A DNA stretch of 64,000 bases from Mycolicibacter hiberniae (lineage in GTDB: Bacteria > Actinomycetota > Actinomycetes > Mycobacteriales > Mycobacteriaceae): NCBI RefSeq assembly GCF_010729485.1, contig NZ_AP022609.1, positions 1,116,001-1,180,000 on the forward strand, written 5' to 3'. Under the pieces are notes generated by a model. It was not told the origin of the DNA. It worked only from the letters and a program-made list of their open reading frames with translations, and made no database searches. Of the stretch, positions 9,275 through 17,417 are shown one piece after another. Position 1 is the stretch's first letter. The number at the start of each line of letters is the position of its first letter. The translations under genes and the position numbers were made by a program.

Positions 9275-10279
9275 TCAGGGCACCAGCACCACTTTGCCGA
9301 CGTTTTCGCGGGCCGCCAGAATACGGTGGGCCTCCGGGGCGTCGGCGAACGGCACCGCCGCATGCACCACCGGGGCGGCGATCCCGTCGGCCAGCGCCGC
9401 GGTCAGCGGGGTGACCCACGGGCCCAGCGTGCCGCGGTCGTCCCACAGTCGCAGCATGTTCAGGCCGATGACGGTCTTCGACTGCTCCATCTGGGTGATC
9501 AGGCTGAATCCGCGCAGCATCGCCGCCGCCTGCGGCGCCGCGCGCAGCAGTGAGCGTTTCTCGCCCTGCTGCAGCGACGAGAGGCCGTAGGCGACAAGGC
9601 GTCCGCCGGGACGCAACAGCGCGAACGAGCGCCGCAGCGACGTGCCGCCGAGCCCGTCGAGCACGATGTCGTACGGCGGCAGGCCGCGCCACCAGCCTTT
9701 GCGGCGATAGTCGAGCGCCCGGTCGATGCCCAGCGCGGTGAGCTGGGCGTGCTTGCCCGGCGACGCGGTGCCGTGCACGACCGCGCCGGCGGCCTTGGCC
9801 AGCTGGATCGCCGCGATGCCGACCCCGCCGGCCGCGGCGTGCACCAGAACCCGCTCACCGGGCTGCAGTGATCCGTAACCGTGCAACGCGGCCCACGCCG
9901 TCGAGTAGTTGACCGGAATCGCTGCGCCCTCTTCGAAACTCATCGACGGCGGCAGCGTCACCGTGTCGGCGGCGTTGGCGTTGACGATCTCGGCATAGCC
10001 GCCGAAACGGGTGCCGGCCAGAACCCGCTCGCCGACGCGGGCCGGGTCCACACCCTCGCCGACGGCCTCGATGACCCCGGCGACCTCATAGCCGACCACG
10101 GCGGGCAACTTCGGCGCATCGGGATACAGCCCGACGCGGGCCAGGTGGTCGGCGAAGTTCACCCCTGCCGCGCGGACCGCGATGCGCACCTGGCCGGCCG
10201 CCGGCGGGGGCGGGTCGGGGCGATCCTGTACCTGCAGCACCGACGGGGGACCGTGCTTGGTGATGACGACGACGCGCAT
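9275..10279 (-). CDS. Zinc-independent MDR-family oxidoreductase (quinone reductase / VAT-1-like)
   Basis: A 334-residue medium-chain dehydrogenase/reductase. The GroES-like N-terminal half includes GVNFADHLARVGLYP, and the NAD(P)-binding Rossmann motif is AAAGGVGIAAIQLAKAAGA. The cysteine ligands for structural zinc seen in alcohol dehydrogenases are missing, which points to the quinone-oxidoreductase branch, whose members reduce quinones or activated double bonds with NADPH. The sequence GLGGTSLRRSFALLRPGGRLVAYG fits the VAT-1-like subgroup. It is convergent with htpG and follows the alpha/beta-hydrolase gene on the same strand after 85 bp. The physiological substrate is unknown. Confidence 0.8.
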   Translation of the reverse strand: MRVVVITKHGPPSVLQVQDRPDPPPPAAGQVRIAVRAAGVNFADHLARVGLYPDAPKLPAVVGYEVAGVIEAVGEGVDPARVGERVLAGTRFGGYAEIVNANAADTVTLPPSMSFEEGAAIPVNYSTAWAALHGYGSLQPGERVLVHAAAGGVGIAAIQLAKAAGAVVHGTASPGKHAQLTALGIDRALDYRRKGWWRGLPPYDIVLDGLGGTSLRRSFALLRPGGRLVAYGLSSLQQGEKRSLLRAAPQAAAMLRGFSLITQMEQSKTVIGLNMLRLWDDRGTLGPWVTPLTAALADGIAAPVVHAAVPFADAPEAHRILAARENVGKVVLVP

Positions 10280-10364
10280 GGGCCTCAGCCTATTGCCGGC
10301 GGCGCCGGCACGGGGCCCTGAGCGTCTTTCGCGCCAGTGTCAGCCGGAACCGAAGCGGTTGCGC

Positions 10365-11228
10365 TCAGGAGCCGTGGCGGGCCAGGAACTCCAGGATGGC
10401 GTCGGCGAAGACGTCGTTGCGGTCCCCGGCGACCATGTGCCCGGCGCCGGCGACGTCGACGAACTCCACCTGCGGAAAGCGGGCCAAGAACTCCTCGGCG
10501 TTGGCGGCGCTGACCAGGTCGCTGAGTTGGCCCCGCACCAGCAGCATCGGAACACCGCCGTCGAGGATGGTGCGCACTGCGGCGTTGAGCCGGTCGACGT
10601 CGTGGATCTCCATCGGCCCTTGGTGCTCGGGGCCACGGATGAACTCCGGGTCCCAGTGCCAATACCAGCGGTCGCCGCGCCGACGCAGGTTGGTGGTGAG
10701 GCCCTGGAGGTCGGCGGGGCGGGGCCGGTGCGGGTTGTAGGCAGCGATCGCGTCGGCGACCTCGTCAAGGGAGTGGAAACCGGATTCCATGTTCTCGGCC
10801 ATGAAGGCCTGCACGCGCTGGGCGCCGGAGGCGTCCATATTGGGCACGATGTCGACCAGCACCACCGCGCTGGCGGCCCCCGGCGCCAATTCGCCGGCGA
10901 GCAGCATTGCGGTGCACCCGCCCAGCGAGGCACCGACGAGCACCGGGTCTGGCGGCAGCGTGCGCAGCACCTCGTGGACGTCGGTGGCGAAGCTGACCAG
11001 GCGGTAATCGCCCTGGTTCGCCCAATCCGACTCGCCGTGGCCGCGCAGGTCGACGGTGACCGCTTGCCAGCCGCGTGCGGCCACCGCCGCGGCGGCCCGG
11101 CCCCAGGATCGGCGGGTCTGCCCACCGCCGTGCAGGAACACAACGGCGCGGGCGTCGGGGTCACCGTGGCGGTCGGAGATGATCCGGAGATCGCCGGGCG
11201 TGTGGGTGACGAACGTTTCCGCGGTCAT
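10365..11228 (-). CDS. Alpha/beta-fold hydrolase
   Basis: A 287-residue cytosolic hydrolase. The oxyanion-hole motif is HGGGQTRRSW (residues 33-42), the nucleophile elbow is GASLGG with Ser101, and the catalytic His lies in AGAGHMVAGDRN near the C-terminus; a candidate acid is the Asp in RGQLSDLVS. The fold and spacing resemble epoxide-hydrolase, esterase or peroxidase-type members, and the substrate cannot be told from sequence. The ATG start gives a compact N-terminus. It diverges from the methyltransferase gene across a 107-bp promoter region. Confidence 0.8.
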   Translation of the reverse strand: MTAETFVTHTPGDLRIISDRHGDPDARAVVFLHGGGQTRRSWGRAAAAVAARGWQAVTVDLRGHGESDWANQGDYRLVSFATDVHEVLRTLPPDPVLVGASLGGCTAMLLAGELAPGAASAVVLVDIVPNMDASGAQRVQAFMAENMESGFHSLDEVADAIAAYNPHRPRPADLQGLTTNLRRRGDRWYWHWDPEFIRGPEHQGPMEIHDVDRLNAAVRTILDGGVPMLLVRGQLSDLVSAANAEEFLARFPQVEFVDVAGAGHMVAGDRNDVFADAILEFLARHGS

Positions 11229-11335
11229 CTTGGGATCGTAAGCCGAGGCCGGTCGGTGCCCATCAGACGGCCGGTGGAACCCCTATCGAGCTGCGGATAT
11301 GCGAGCTAGACTGGCTCATTCCCTAGGAGCGCGCC

Positions 11336-12064
11336 ATGGCCCGTCACCTCGCCCTCGTCTACGGGGTGCTCAACTACCTGGTCTTCCTCGCCGTCTTCGG
11401 CTATGCCGTCGGGTTCGTGGGTGATCTCGTGGTGCCGCGCACCGTCGACCACGGGCCGCAGGCGCGCCCGGTCGCGGCGCTGGTCATCGACGTGTTGCTG
11501 CTGAGCCTGTTCGCCGTGCAGCACAGCGTGATGGCCCGGCCGGCGTTCAAGCGATGGCTGACCCGAGTGGTGCCGGTGAGTATCGAGCGCAGCACCTACG
11601 TGCTGGCCTCGAACGTGGTTCTGGCCCTCTTGTTCTGGCAGTGGCGTCCGATCACGGCGGTGGTCTGGGAGGTGACGGCGCCGGCGGGCCGGACTGCGTT
11701 GTGGGTGCTGTTCTGGCTCGGCTGGGGGATAGCCCTGGTGTCGACCTTCCTGATCAGCCATGTCGACCTGTTCGGGCTGCGCCAGGTCTACCTTGCGTGG
11801 CGGGGCCAGCCCTACACCACCGCCGGGTTTCGGACGCCGATGCTGTATCGGCTGGTGCGGCATCCGCTGATGCTGGGCTTCCTGATCGCGTTCTGGTCCA
11901 CGCCCCAGATGACCGCCGGCCACCTGCTGTTCGCCGCGGCGACCACCGGCTACATCGCGATCGCGGTGCGCTTGGAGGAGGGGGACCTGATCCGGTTGCT
12001 CGGCGACCAATACCGGCAGTACCGCGGCGAGGTCCCGATGTTCGTTCCGCGGCGGGTGCGCTGA
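11336..12064 (+). CDS. mddA: Methanethiol S-methyltransferase-like integral membrane protein (MddA type)
   Basis: A 242-residue multi-pass membrane protein with about five to six hydrophobic segments. It carries the isoprenylcysteine-methyltransferase-like C-terminal signature RHPLMLGFLIAFWSTP followed by LEEGDLIRLLGDQYRQYR. This architecture matches MddA, which methylates methanethiol to volatile dimethyl sulfide using SAM and is known from Pseudomonas and mycobacteria. The general alternative is an NnrU/ICMT-type methyltransferase with another acceptor. A TAGGAG Shine-Dalgarno sequence precedes the ATG. It stands alone between a divergent hydrolase gene and a tRNA gene. Confidence 0.72.
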   Translation: MARHLALVYGVLNYLVFLAVFGYAVGFVGDLVVPRTVDHGPQARPVAALVIDVLLLSLFAVQHSVMARPAFKRWLTRVVPVSIERSTYVLASNVVLALLFWQWRPITAVVWEVTAPAGRTALWVLFWLGWGIALVSTFLISHVDLFGLRQVYLAWRGQPYTTAGFRTPMLYRLVRHPLMLGFLIAFWSTPQMTAGHLLFAAATTGYIAIAVRLEEGDLIRLLGDQYRQYRGEVPMFVPRRVR

Positions 12065-12154
12065 CTCCTGCATCAGTGGCAGCGGGAAGCGCCGCACCGC
12101 CGTGTCGTCTACGGCCCCGGCGGGCGCTAATGTCATGGTCGCCAGATAGACCAG

Positions 12155-12231
12155 GGGGCGGTAGCTCAGTCGGTTAGAGCCGCGGACTCATAATCCGTTG
12201 GTCGTGGGTTCGAGCCCCACCCGCCCTACCA
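12155..12231 (+). tRNA. tRNA with CAU anticodon (tRNA-Met, elongator type)
   Basis: A full cloverleaf can be drawn. The acceptor stem GGGGCGG pairs with CCGCCCT, the D-arm is GCTC/GAGC, the anticodon stem GCGGA/TCCGT carries loop CTCATAA (anticodon CAT), and the T-arm GTGGG/CCCAC has TTCGAGC in the loop. The 3' CCA is encoded. It is not an initiator tRNA: that class has a mismatch at 1-72 and three G-C pairs in the anticodon stem. Elongator Met is the likely identity; tRNA-Ile2 (lysidine-modified CAU) cannot be excluded by eye. Confidence 0.9.
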
Positions 12232-12290
12232 TGAATCGTCCGCGAGGCGTACTTGAGCCGAGTGTCGGGCGCAGTACCCTCATCGGTGCA

Positions 12291-13049
12291 TCACACCGCA
12301 AAGAACGAGTTGAACAGCGCTTGGATCAGTTCACCGGTGTCGAGGGTGGGAATATCGTTGAACGTGGTCATCCCGTCGACAGTCGTGGTGGCTGAGTCGA
12401 TCTGGTCTGCCGTCAAACCGAAGTAGACCTGATGAATCGCCAATCCGTACAGCAGGTCTTGCCAACTCGTGTTTCCCAACAGCAGGTCCCACCAACTTCT
12501 GCCCAAGTTGTCTGCGAAGACGTCGCCTTGGATGTTGAATACCTCGGTCGGGTACAGGTCGGTGGGGACAGCAGCGGGGTTGGCGCCGAGCATCACGAAA
12601 CGTAAAGCGTCGGTGGGGACGCCGGCTTCGGAGAGTTGCTCCTGGGCGTAGGAAGCGATGAGGCTGCTCTGGGAGTAGGTGAAGATGGTCAGCGGGTCGG
12701 TGCAGACGCCCGAGACGTCGCAGCCCATCTCCCCGGCGTCGTAGTCGGCGAGGATCGCATCGACGAGGATCGCCTGACCCTGCGGAACGCTGTTCAAGAA
12801 GTCCCAGCTGTTGGGCATGGTCAGCGGCAACGTCGACGCCAGGGTGCCGTTGTAACCCAGCGGTTCGAGGTACAGGTCGATCCCGTTGCTGATGTAGTTG
12901 GCACTTGGTGTCGGGATTCCGGTCGGGCCCAGGACCAACGCGTCGGTTGAGCCGTAGAGGAATTCGTAATTGTCGTTGGCGGCGGTGGCTGCACCGGCCA
13001 GGCCCAGCGCGGCGCCACACAGTACGGCGCCGAAGATGATCTGCTTCAT
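12291..13049 (-). CDS. Secreted PE-PPE-domain (cutinase-like alpha/beta hydrolase) protein
   Basis: A 252-residue exported protein. It has a signal peptide of about 23 residues ending AGAATAA, then a PE-PPE domain (the serine-hydrolase module found at the C-terminus of some PE/PPE proteins), recognisable from LVLGPTGIPTPSANYIS at the start. The probable nucleophile motif is TYSQSS in the GxSxS-like position, followed by the FVMLGANPAAVPTDLYP segment. No PE or PPE N-terminal domain is attached. The ATG at 13049 follows an AAGGGGGG Shine-Dalgarno sequence; the open frame upstream is non-coding. Members are thought to act as esterases on lipids; that activity is inferred here. The gene ends 60 bp past the tRNA. 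Confidence 0.82.
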   Translation of the reverse strand: MKQIIFGAVLCGAALGLAGAATAANDNYEFLYGSTDALVLGPTGIPTPSANYISNGIDLYLEPLGYNGTLASTLPLTMPNSWDFLNSVPQGQAILVDAILADYDAGEMGCDVSGVCTDPLTIFTYSQSSLIASYAQEQLSEAGVPTDALRFVMLGANPAAVPTDLYPTEVFNIQGDVFADNLGRSWWDLLLGNTSWQDLLYGLAIHQVYFGLTADQIDSATTTVDGMTTFNDIPTLDTGELIQALFNSFFAV

Positions 13050-13651
13050 CGATCCCCCCTTGATCGCAAAAATCACTGACGATGTCGCCAAGCTGATTGG
13101 ACGACAGGTGATCACGCCGTTCGACATGCCCCCGAAGATGTCGAATCGTGCGCTACGCCGTCCGTCGGCAACTGACAGAATTATTGCAAGCAGCGTCAAT
13201 TTAGTGGGGCGAATCAAGATAGTCGCGGAAAAAAATTGACGAACGTCAGTGCCCTTGGCGTGTTGGGCTCGGGCGCCGCGGGCCCGTCGTACGGGCTCGC
13301 CCCTGCGGCGTCGGCGCCCGGTACCGCGGTCCGGCTCGCAGGCCGCATACCGAAAAATCCCCCTTCCCGCGGTTGACCAGCGCAGCAAGTCAGCGTAAGA
13401 ACCCACCACGCCGGCTCACGCTGCGACGTCCACATTGACGGGGATCTGCTGCGGTTTTACATCGGCGCCGATTTGGTCAAGACCGCAGCGCGGACCAGTC
13501 GCGGCGAGGTTAGAAGCCGACGGGCCTTCCGCGCCCGCGAACAGGCCCAATCACTAACCTAGAGTGCCGAGGATCAACCGAAGAAGATCCATCAAGGATC
13601 AACCGACGTTGAACAGCCCTACCAGGAAAACTTCGCACGGCTAGGGCGTGT
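13050..13651. other. 600-bp intergenic region, AT-richer near the PE-PPE gene
   Basis: No credible gene was found. The first 200 bases next to the PE-PPE start are visibly poorer in GC than the neighbours and include an AT-rich patch ending in a run of seven A residues near 13230, so the promoter of the PE-PPE gene is probably here. A small palindrome TGACG-AA-CGTCA follows the A-run. The remainder is GC-rich with short antisense-like frames lacking family features. I see no riboswitch or small-RNA signature that I could name. Confidence 0.5.
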
Positions 13652-13852
13652 TCAGCACTCGCAGCCGAGGCCGTCGTTGTCGCGGTCCAGCTTCGATTGG
13701 TATTTGTCCGAGGTGGCCGGAATGTCGCAGTCACCGTTCTGCCGTGCTTCGGTGCAGTTGCGGTAGGGGACGACCTCCGCGGTGGCCACGGGAGTTACGG
13801 GCATGGAGACGATGCCCGCCCCAGCAGCGAGGGCCAGTAAGAGTGCGCGCAT
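13652..13852 (-). CDS. Small secreted Excalibur calcium-binding domain protein
   Basis: A 66-residue exported peptide. A signal peptide (MRALLLALAAGAGIVSM and following residues to about 24) is followed by an almost complete Excalibur domain: YRNCTEARQNGDCDIP, then YQSKLDRDNDGLGCEC. The DxDxDG core is the calcium-loop signature of this extracellular family, and the spaced cysteines could form disulfides. The ATG at 13852 is preferred over one at 13870 because GGGAGG lies eight bases upstream of it. The role is unknown; such domains often occur on surface nucleases or as stand-alone peptides. It is divergent from the GjpA-like gene. Confidence 0.85.
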   Translation of the reverse strand: MRALLLALAAGAGIVSMPVTPVATAEVVPYRNCTEARQNGDCDIPATSDKYQSKLDRDNDGLGCEC

Positions 13853-14086
13853 GATGCCAACCTCCCTCATAGCGTGATGTACCGGATTCCAGGCGGATCA
13901 TATTTCGGCGCCGGCCAGGTCGGCAGGAGAACGGCGGGTTTGGTGCGGTCCGCAGTCCGCATGGAGGCGGCAGGCGACCTCCGCCCGGTTCTCGCCATGC
14001 AGATTGACCGCCACGCTGCAAAGCCCGGCGCGTTTCTCCTCGCTGACCTGCGTTCCTGGAGTTACCGTAGTGGCTCCAGTCATGAA

Positions 14087-15010
14087 ATGAGTGTTGTGGG
14101 ATCAGTCAGCCGCCACCCCCGTATCGCCGTCGGCATCGCAGCCCTGGCCGCCGGTGCCCTCGTCATGCCGCCGTCGGTGGCGCCGCCCCCGCCGGCTGTC
14201 CTGCGCGCAGTGGAGTTGGTGGCCAACCCGCTGGATCCCTACGTCGACCTGGTCACCAACACGTTCGACAATCTGGTCACCATCGGCGGGCACTGGCTCG
14301 AAGACCCGCTGCCCACGGTGGTGCAGCTGGTCACGAACTGGTTCGACTACGCACAGCGGACTTTCGAGGCATTCGGAGCCACCGCCCAGTCGTTTGTCGA
14401 CGGCCTGATCAACCTGCCTGGCCAGCTCGAAACGCTCTTCGATGCCATCTCATCGAGCGATATCACGGCGGCGTTGGGCCAGGCGATCATCATCGTTATC
14501 AGCGCGTTTCCGGTGCTCGGGCTGGTGGACCGCCTGATGGCGATTCCTATCGAGATCGTGGGCAACATCGTCAGCGCGGCTATGGCCACGCTGCATGCGG
14601 TGCAGGTGCCGGTCGGGCTGGCGGCGCTGAGCTCGGTGCAGGCGGCGTTCACCGAGGTGGGAACGCTTGCCCGCGACTTCATCGACGATCTGTCCTCCGG
14701 GGATATCGCCGGTGCGCTGGTCGGGTTGATCGGTGCGCCGGCCCAACTTCTCGACGCGTTCCTCAACAGTGAAAGTCCCGGCCTGGCAGGGCTTCTCGCC
14801 CCGTTTGAAGATATGAACCAGTCGGGTTTCGTCGACGCACTGGTGAACTACCTGCCGCGGGCCGTCGCCGAATCGATCGGCGCCCCCTACTCGCCGCTCG
14901 CCGAACCGCTCATTCCGGATATCGCAGACGTAGCGCTCGCCGATCCGCTGCTGCCGGACGTCGCCGACGTCGCGCTCGCCGACCCGGGCGACCTGCTGCC
15001 CGAGTTCTGA
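14087..15010 (+). CDS. Secreted hydrophobic protein, GjpA-like (putative mycobacterial outer-membrane-associated)
   Basis: A 307-residue protein with an N-terminal signal-like segment (RIAVGIAALAAGALVMPPSV), then repeated amphipathic modules such as NPLDPYVDLVTNTFDNL and LPTVVQLVTNWFDYAQRTF. Long alternating hydrophobic helices follow. The pattern recalls proteins annotated in mycobacteria as outer-membrane porin GjpA; direct evidence for a pore function is lacking here. The C-terminus carries a short tandem repeat, IADVALADP then VADVALADP. The ATG at 14087 starts just before the signal peptide; the open frame reaching back to 13874 covers the promoter region shared with the Excalibur gene. 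The nearby 17418-18044 gene has a related composition. Confidence 0.6.
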   Translation: MSVVGSVSRHPRIAVGIAALAAGALVMPPSVAPPPPAVLRAVELVANPLDPYVDLVTNTFDNLVTIGGHWLEDPLPTVVQLVTNWFDYAQRTFEAFGATAQSFVDGLINLPGQLETLFDAISSSDITAALGQAIIIVISAFPVLGLVDRLMAIPIEIVGNIVSAAMATLHAVQVPVGLAALSSVQAAFTEVGTLARDFIDDLSSGDIAGALVGLIGAPAQLLDAFLNSESPGLAGLLAPFEDMNQSGFVDALVNYLPRAVAESIGAPYSPLAEPLIPDIADVALADPLLPDVADVALADPGDLLPEF

Positions 15011-15200
15011 ATCTTCCGCGATGACGCCCGGCGGACCCCTGCTCGGGTAAATCGGAGCCAAGTTAACCCGAAGAACGCATTGCGCTTGTTCTGTGATCGT
15101 GTCGTGTTACGGGTGTGATTTTTGTTGCCCATTGTTACGGACGTTGCATGAGTGTTCTGAGAGCGAGTCGGTGTCGTAACCGAATAAGGAGCTTTGGTTC

Positions 15201-17384
15201 GTGGGTCAAGGGGCAGTTGAGCGATCTCGGCGCCACCTGGGGTGGGCCACCCCGGCGGGGACCATCAAACGCCGACTGCGCCAGATGGCCGTGATCGCCG
15301 TTCTCTCAGTGTTGTCCGGCGGAGCGGGCATCGCCTCGGGTGTGCCGGCGGTGCCGTTCGCGTCGAGCGCCCAGGTGCAGAACGTGATGGCCGTGACGAC
15401 CACCTCCACCCCCGTGACGGCCGGACTGGTGGCCACCCCGGCCAACCCCGCCGCCCAGTTCACGATCGTCACCCCGCCTGCGCACGGCACCGTGACCGTC
15501 AGCGACGCCACCTTCACCTACACCCCGGCCACCGGCTATGTCGGCACCGACGCCTTCAGCTACACCACGGCCGATGACGCCTCGTTCTCGAACCCGGCCA
15601 CCGTGGGCATCCAGGTGGTGTCCGAGTCGTCGGCGCCGCCGTCGCTGGCCACCGCCTGCACCGACCTGGGCCCGGCGTTCAATCCGGTGTGTACGGCGAT
15701 CGGCGATGTCACCGATCCGCTGGTACAGGCTTGCAGCACAGTCGGTTCGGTTGCGGCCTGCAGCTGGTTCGGCGGCAACAAGCACGGGCTGATCAGCGCC
15801 TGCTTCGACGTCGCCACCGGCCAGCTCGCCACGACGTGCAAGGTCCTTGACGCCGCGGCGCAACTGGTGGCCAGCCAATGCCGGGTGATCAACGGCCCGA
15901 TCAACTACTGCGCCCTGCGCGGCGGCAGCCCCATCGGCGACGCCAGCGTGCAGAAGTACCTTGCCGGGCCGGTGCACCGGGCGCTGGTTCAGCAGTACCG
16001 GCTGACCCTGGACCTACCCCTGCGGGAGGCCCAGCTGCCGTCCACCCACAACTCGTACAACTACACCAACGCCAACATCCCGCCGACGCTTTCTGGCATG
16101 GACCCCGACCAGCTGTACTCGGTGGTCAACCAGCTCGACATGGACATCCGGGCACTGGAGATCGACGTGCACTGGTTCACCAGCCTGGGCGCGCCCGGCG
16201 GTTACGCGCCCATCTTGTGTCACGGCTTCGACAATCACCTGGGCTGCACGTTCGAACGCACCGCGGCGTCGGGCTTCCAGGAGATCCGCCGCTGGCTGGA
16301 CGCTCATCCCGACCAGGTGATCGTCCTCTACATCGAGAACCGCCTCGACGACCCGGTCGACGACGTCACCAAGTCGCTGCCCGCCGGTGCCGCGGTCATC
16401 GAAAGCACGCTGGGTAACACCTCGGCGCGCGACCTGCTGTTCCGGCCCGCTCAGGTCCAGGCCGGCGCCACCTGCGCCACCACCGGGATACCCCTGGACG
16501 TGAGCCTGGCCGATATCAAGGCCTCCGGAAAACAGGTCCTGCTCTACACCAGCGGATGCGGCCGCGACCCGGGCTGGGATGCGCTGGGCTTCAACGACAG
16601 CAACGTCGTGGAAAAGGGCCAGCCGGTCACCGTGCAGTACCCGGACTGTTACTTCTCCCGGGCGCAGTTCGACACCAACTGGACGCGCTTCTTCGACTCC
16701 AACACCCTGGTCGACGTGCTCGCCGGCGGTGGGGCCTTCCAGCCGATGTCGGGGGAGGCCATTCACGAGATGATGCGCTGCGGCACCAATGCACCCGGCC
16801 TGAACTTCGTGGACCCGCAGAGCGATCAGCTGGGTGGCTTCGTTTGGAGTTGGTCCTACGGCCAACCGCTCTCCAACGCCACTCAGCAATGCGCGGTGCA
16901 CAACGGTTCCGGCCGCTTCCAGGCCGAGTCCTGCGGCCAGAACATGCCGTACGCCTGCCAGGGTCCCGACGGCTGGCACGTCAGCTCTGGGTCCGGCCAG
17001 TTCGGTGGCGGCACCGTTGGCTGCATCGGTCACGGCTCATTCGCCGTGCCGCGCAACGGGTATCAGAACGAACAACTCAAGGCGGCCAAGGCGCAGGCCG
17101 GCGTCGAGCGGGTCTGGCTGGCCTACACCGCCGGCAATGACGGCAACTGGACCGCGGGCACGGCCGCCCCGGCCGCACCGGCGTCCACGCCGGCGCCGAC
17201 ATCGCCGCTGACCCCGACATTGCCGCTGACCCCGATGACCCCGACGGAACTGCTGACCCCGATGTCGCCGGCGTCCCCGCTGACACCGTCGGCTCCGCTG
17301 GTACCGCCGGCCCCCGTCCCGCCGGCTCTGCCGCCGATGCTGATGACCCAGCCCGGAGCGCCGCTGACGGGACGGGTGTCGTGA
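15201..17384 (+). CDS. Secreted PI-PLC-like phosphodiesterase with N-terminal Ig-like domain
   Basis: A 727-residue exported protein. A signal segment (residues about 28-50) precedes an Ig-like/cadherin-type repeat (THGTV-type core: PAHGTVTVSDATFTYTPATG, then GTDAFSYT), a Cys-rich linker (residues about 150-245), and a domain resembling phosphatidylinositol-specific phospholipase C. The two catalytic histidines are visible as H283 in STHNSYN and H341 in LCHGFDNH; metal-ligand-like acidic residues lie in ALEIDVHW, and DQVIVLYIENR is a core strand. A Cys-rich segment and a Pro/Thr-rich tail with LTP repeats end the protein. GTG start with AAGGAG nine bases upstream. Predicted to act outside the cell on phosphoinositides or related lipids; the substrate is not proven. 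Confidence 0.72.
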   Translation: MGQGAVERSRRHLGWATPAGTIKRRLRQMAVIAVLSVLSGGAGIASGVPAVPFASSAQVQNVMAVTTTSTPVTAGLVATPANPAAQFTIVTPPAHGTVTVSDATFTYTPATGYVGTDAFSYTTADDASFSNPATVGIQVVSESSAPPSLATACTDLGPAFNPVCTAIGDVTDPLVQACSTVGSVAACSWFGGNKHGLISACFDVATGQLATTCKVLDAAAQLVASQCRVINGPINYCALRGGSPIGDASVQKYLAGPVHRALVQQYRLTLDLPLREAQLPSTHNSYNYTNANIPPTLSGMDPDQLYSVVNQLDMDIRALEIDVHWFTSLGAPGGYAPILCHGFDNHLGCTFERTAASGFQEIRRWLDAHPDQVIVLYIENRLDDPVDDVTKSLPAGAAVIESTLGNTSARDLLFRPAQVQAGATCATTGIPLDVSLADIKASGKQVLLYTSGCGRDPGWDALGFNDSNVVEKGQPVTVQYPDCYFSRAQFDTNWTRFFDSNTLVDVLAGGGAFQPMSGEAIHEMMRCGTNAPGLNFVDPQSDQLGGFVWSWSYGQPLSNATQQCAVHNGSGRFQAESCGQNMPYACQGPDGWHVSSGSGQFGGGTVGCIGHGSFAVPRNGYQNEQLKAAKAQAGVERVWLAYTAGNDGNWTAGTAAPAAPASTPAPTSPLTPTLPLTPMTPTELLTPMSPASPLTPSAPLVPPAPVPPALPPMLMTQPGAPLTGRVS

Positions 17385-17389
17385 GTACT

Positions 17390-17415
17390 GCCGGGCGGGG
17401 CTTGCCCACCCCGGC
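17390..17415. terminator. GC-rich hairpin between convergent genes
   Basis: GCCGGGCGGGGC pairs with GCCCACCCCGGC across a TT centre, giving ten pairs with a two-position internal mismatch. It sits in the 33-bp gap between the convergent PI-PLC-like gene and the 208-residue gene, so it could stop transcripts from both sides. There is no T-tract, as is usual for mycobacterial terminator-like hairpins. Confidence 0.5.
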
Positions 17416-17417
17416 CC

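Noticed and set aside
12155..12231. Calling the tRNA an initiator tRNA or firmly tRNA-Ile2
   Set aside because: Acceptor and anticodon stems do not fit the initiator; Ile2 identity depends on a modification that cannot be read by eye.
13050..13409. Extension of the PE-PPE protein to 13409
   Set aside because: The ATG at 13049 has an excellent ribosome-binding site and starts a signal peptide; the extension has no homology.
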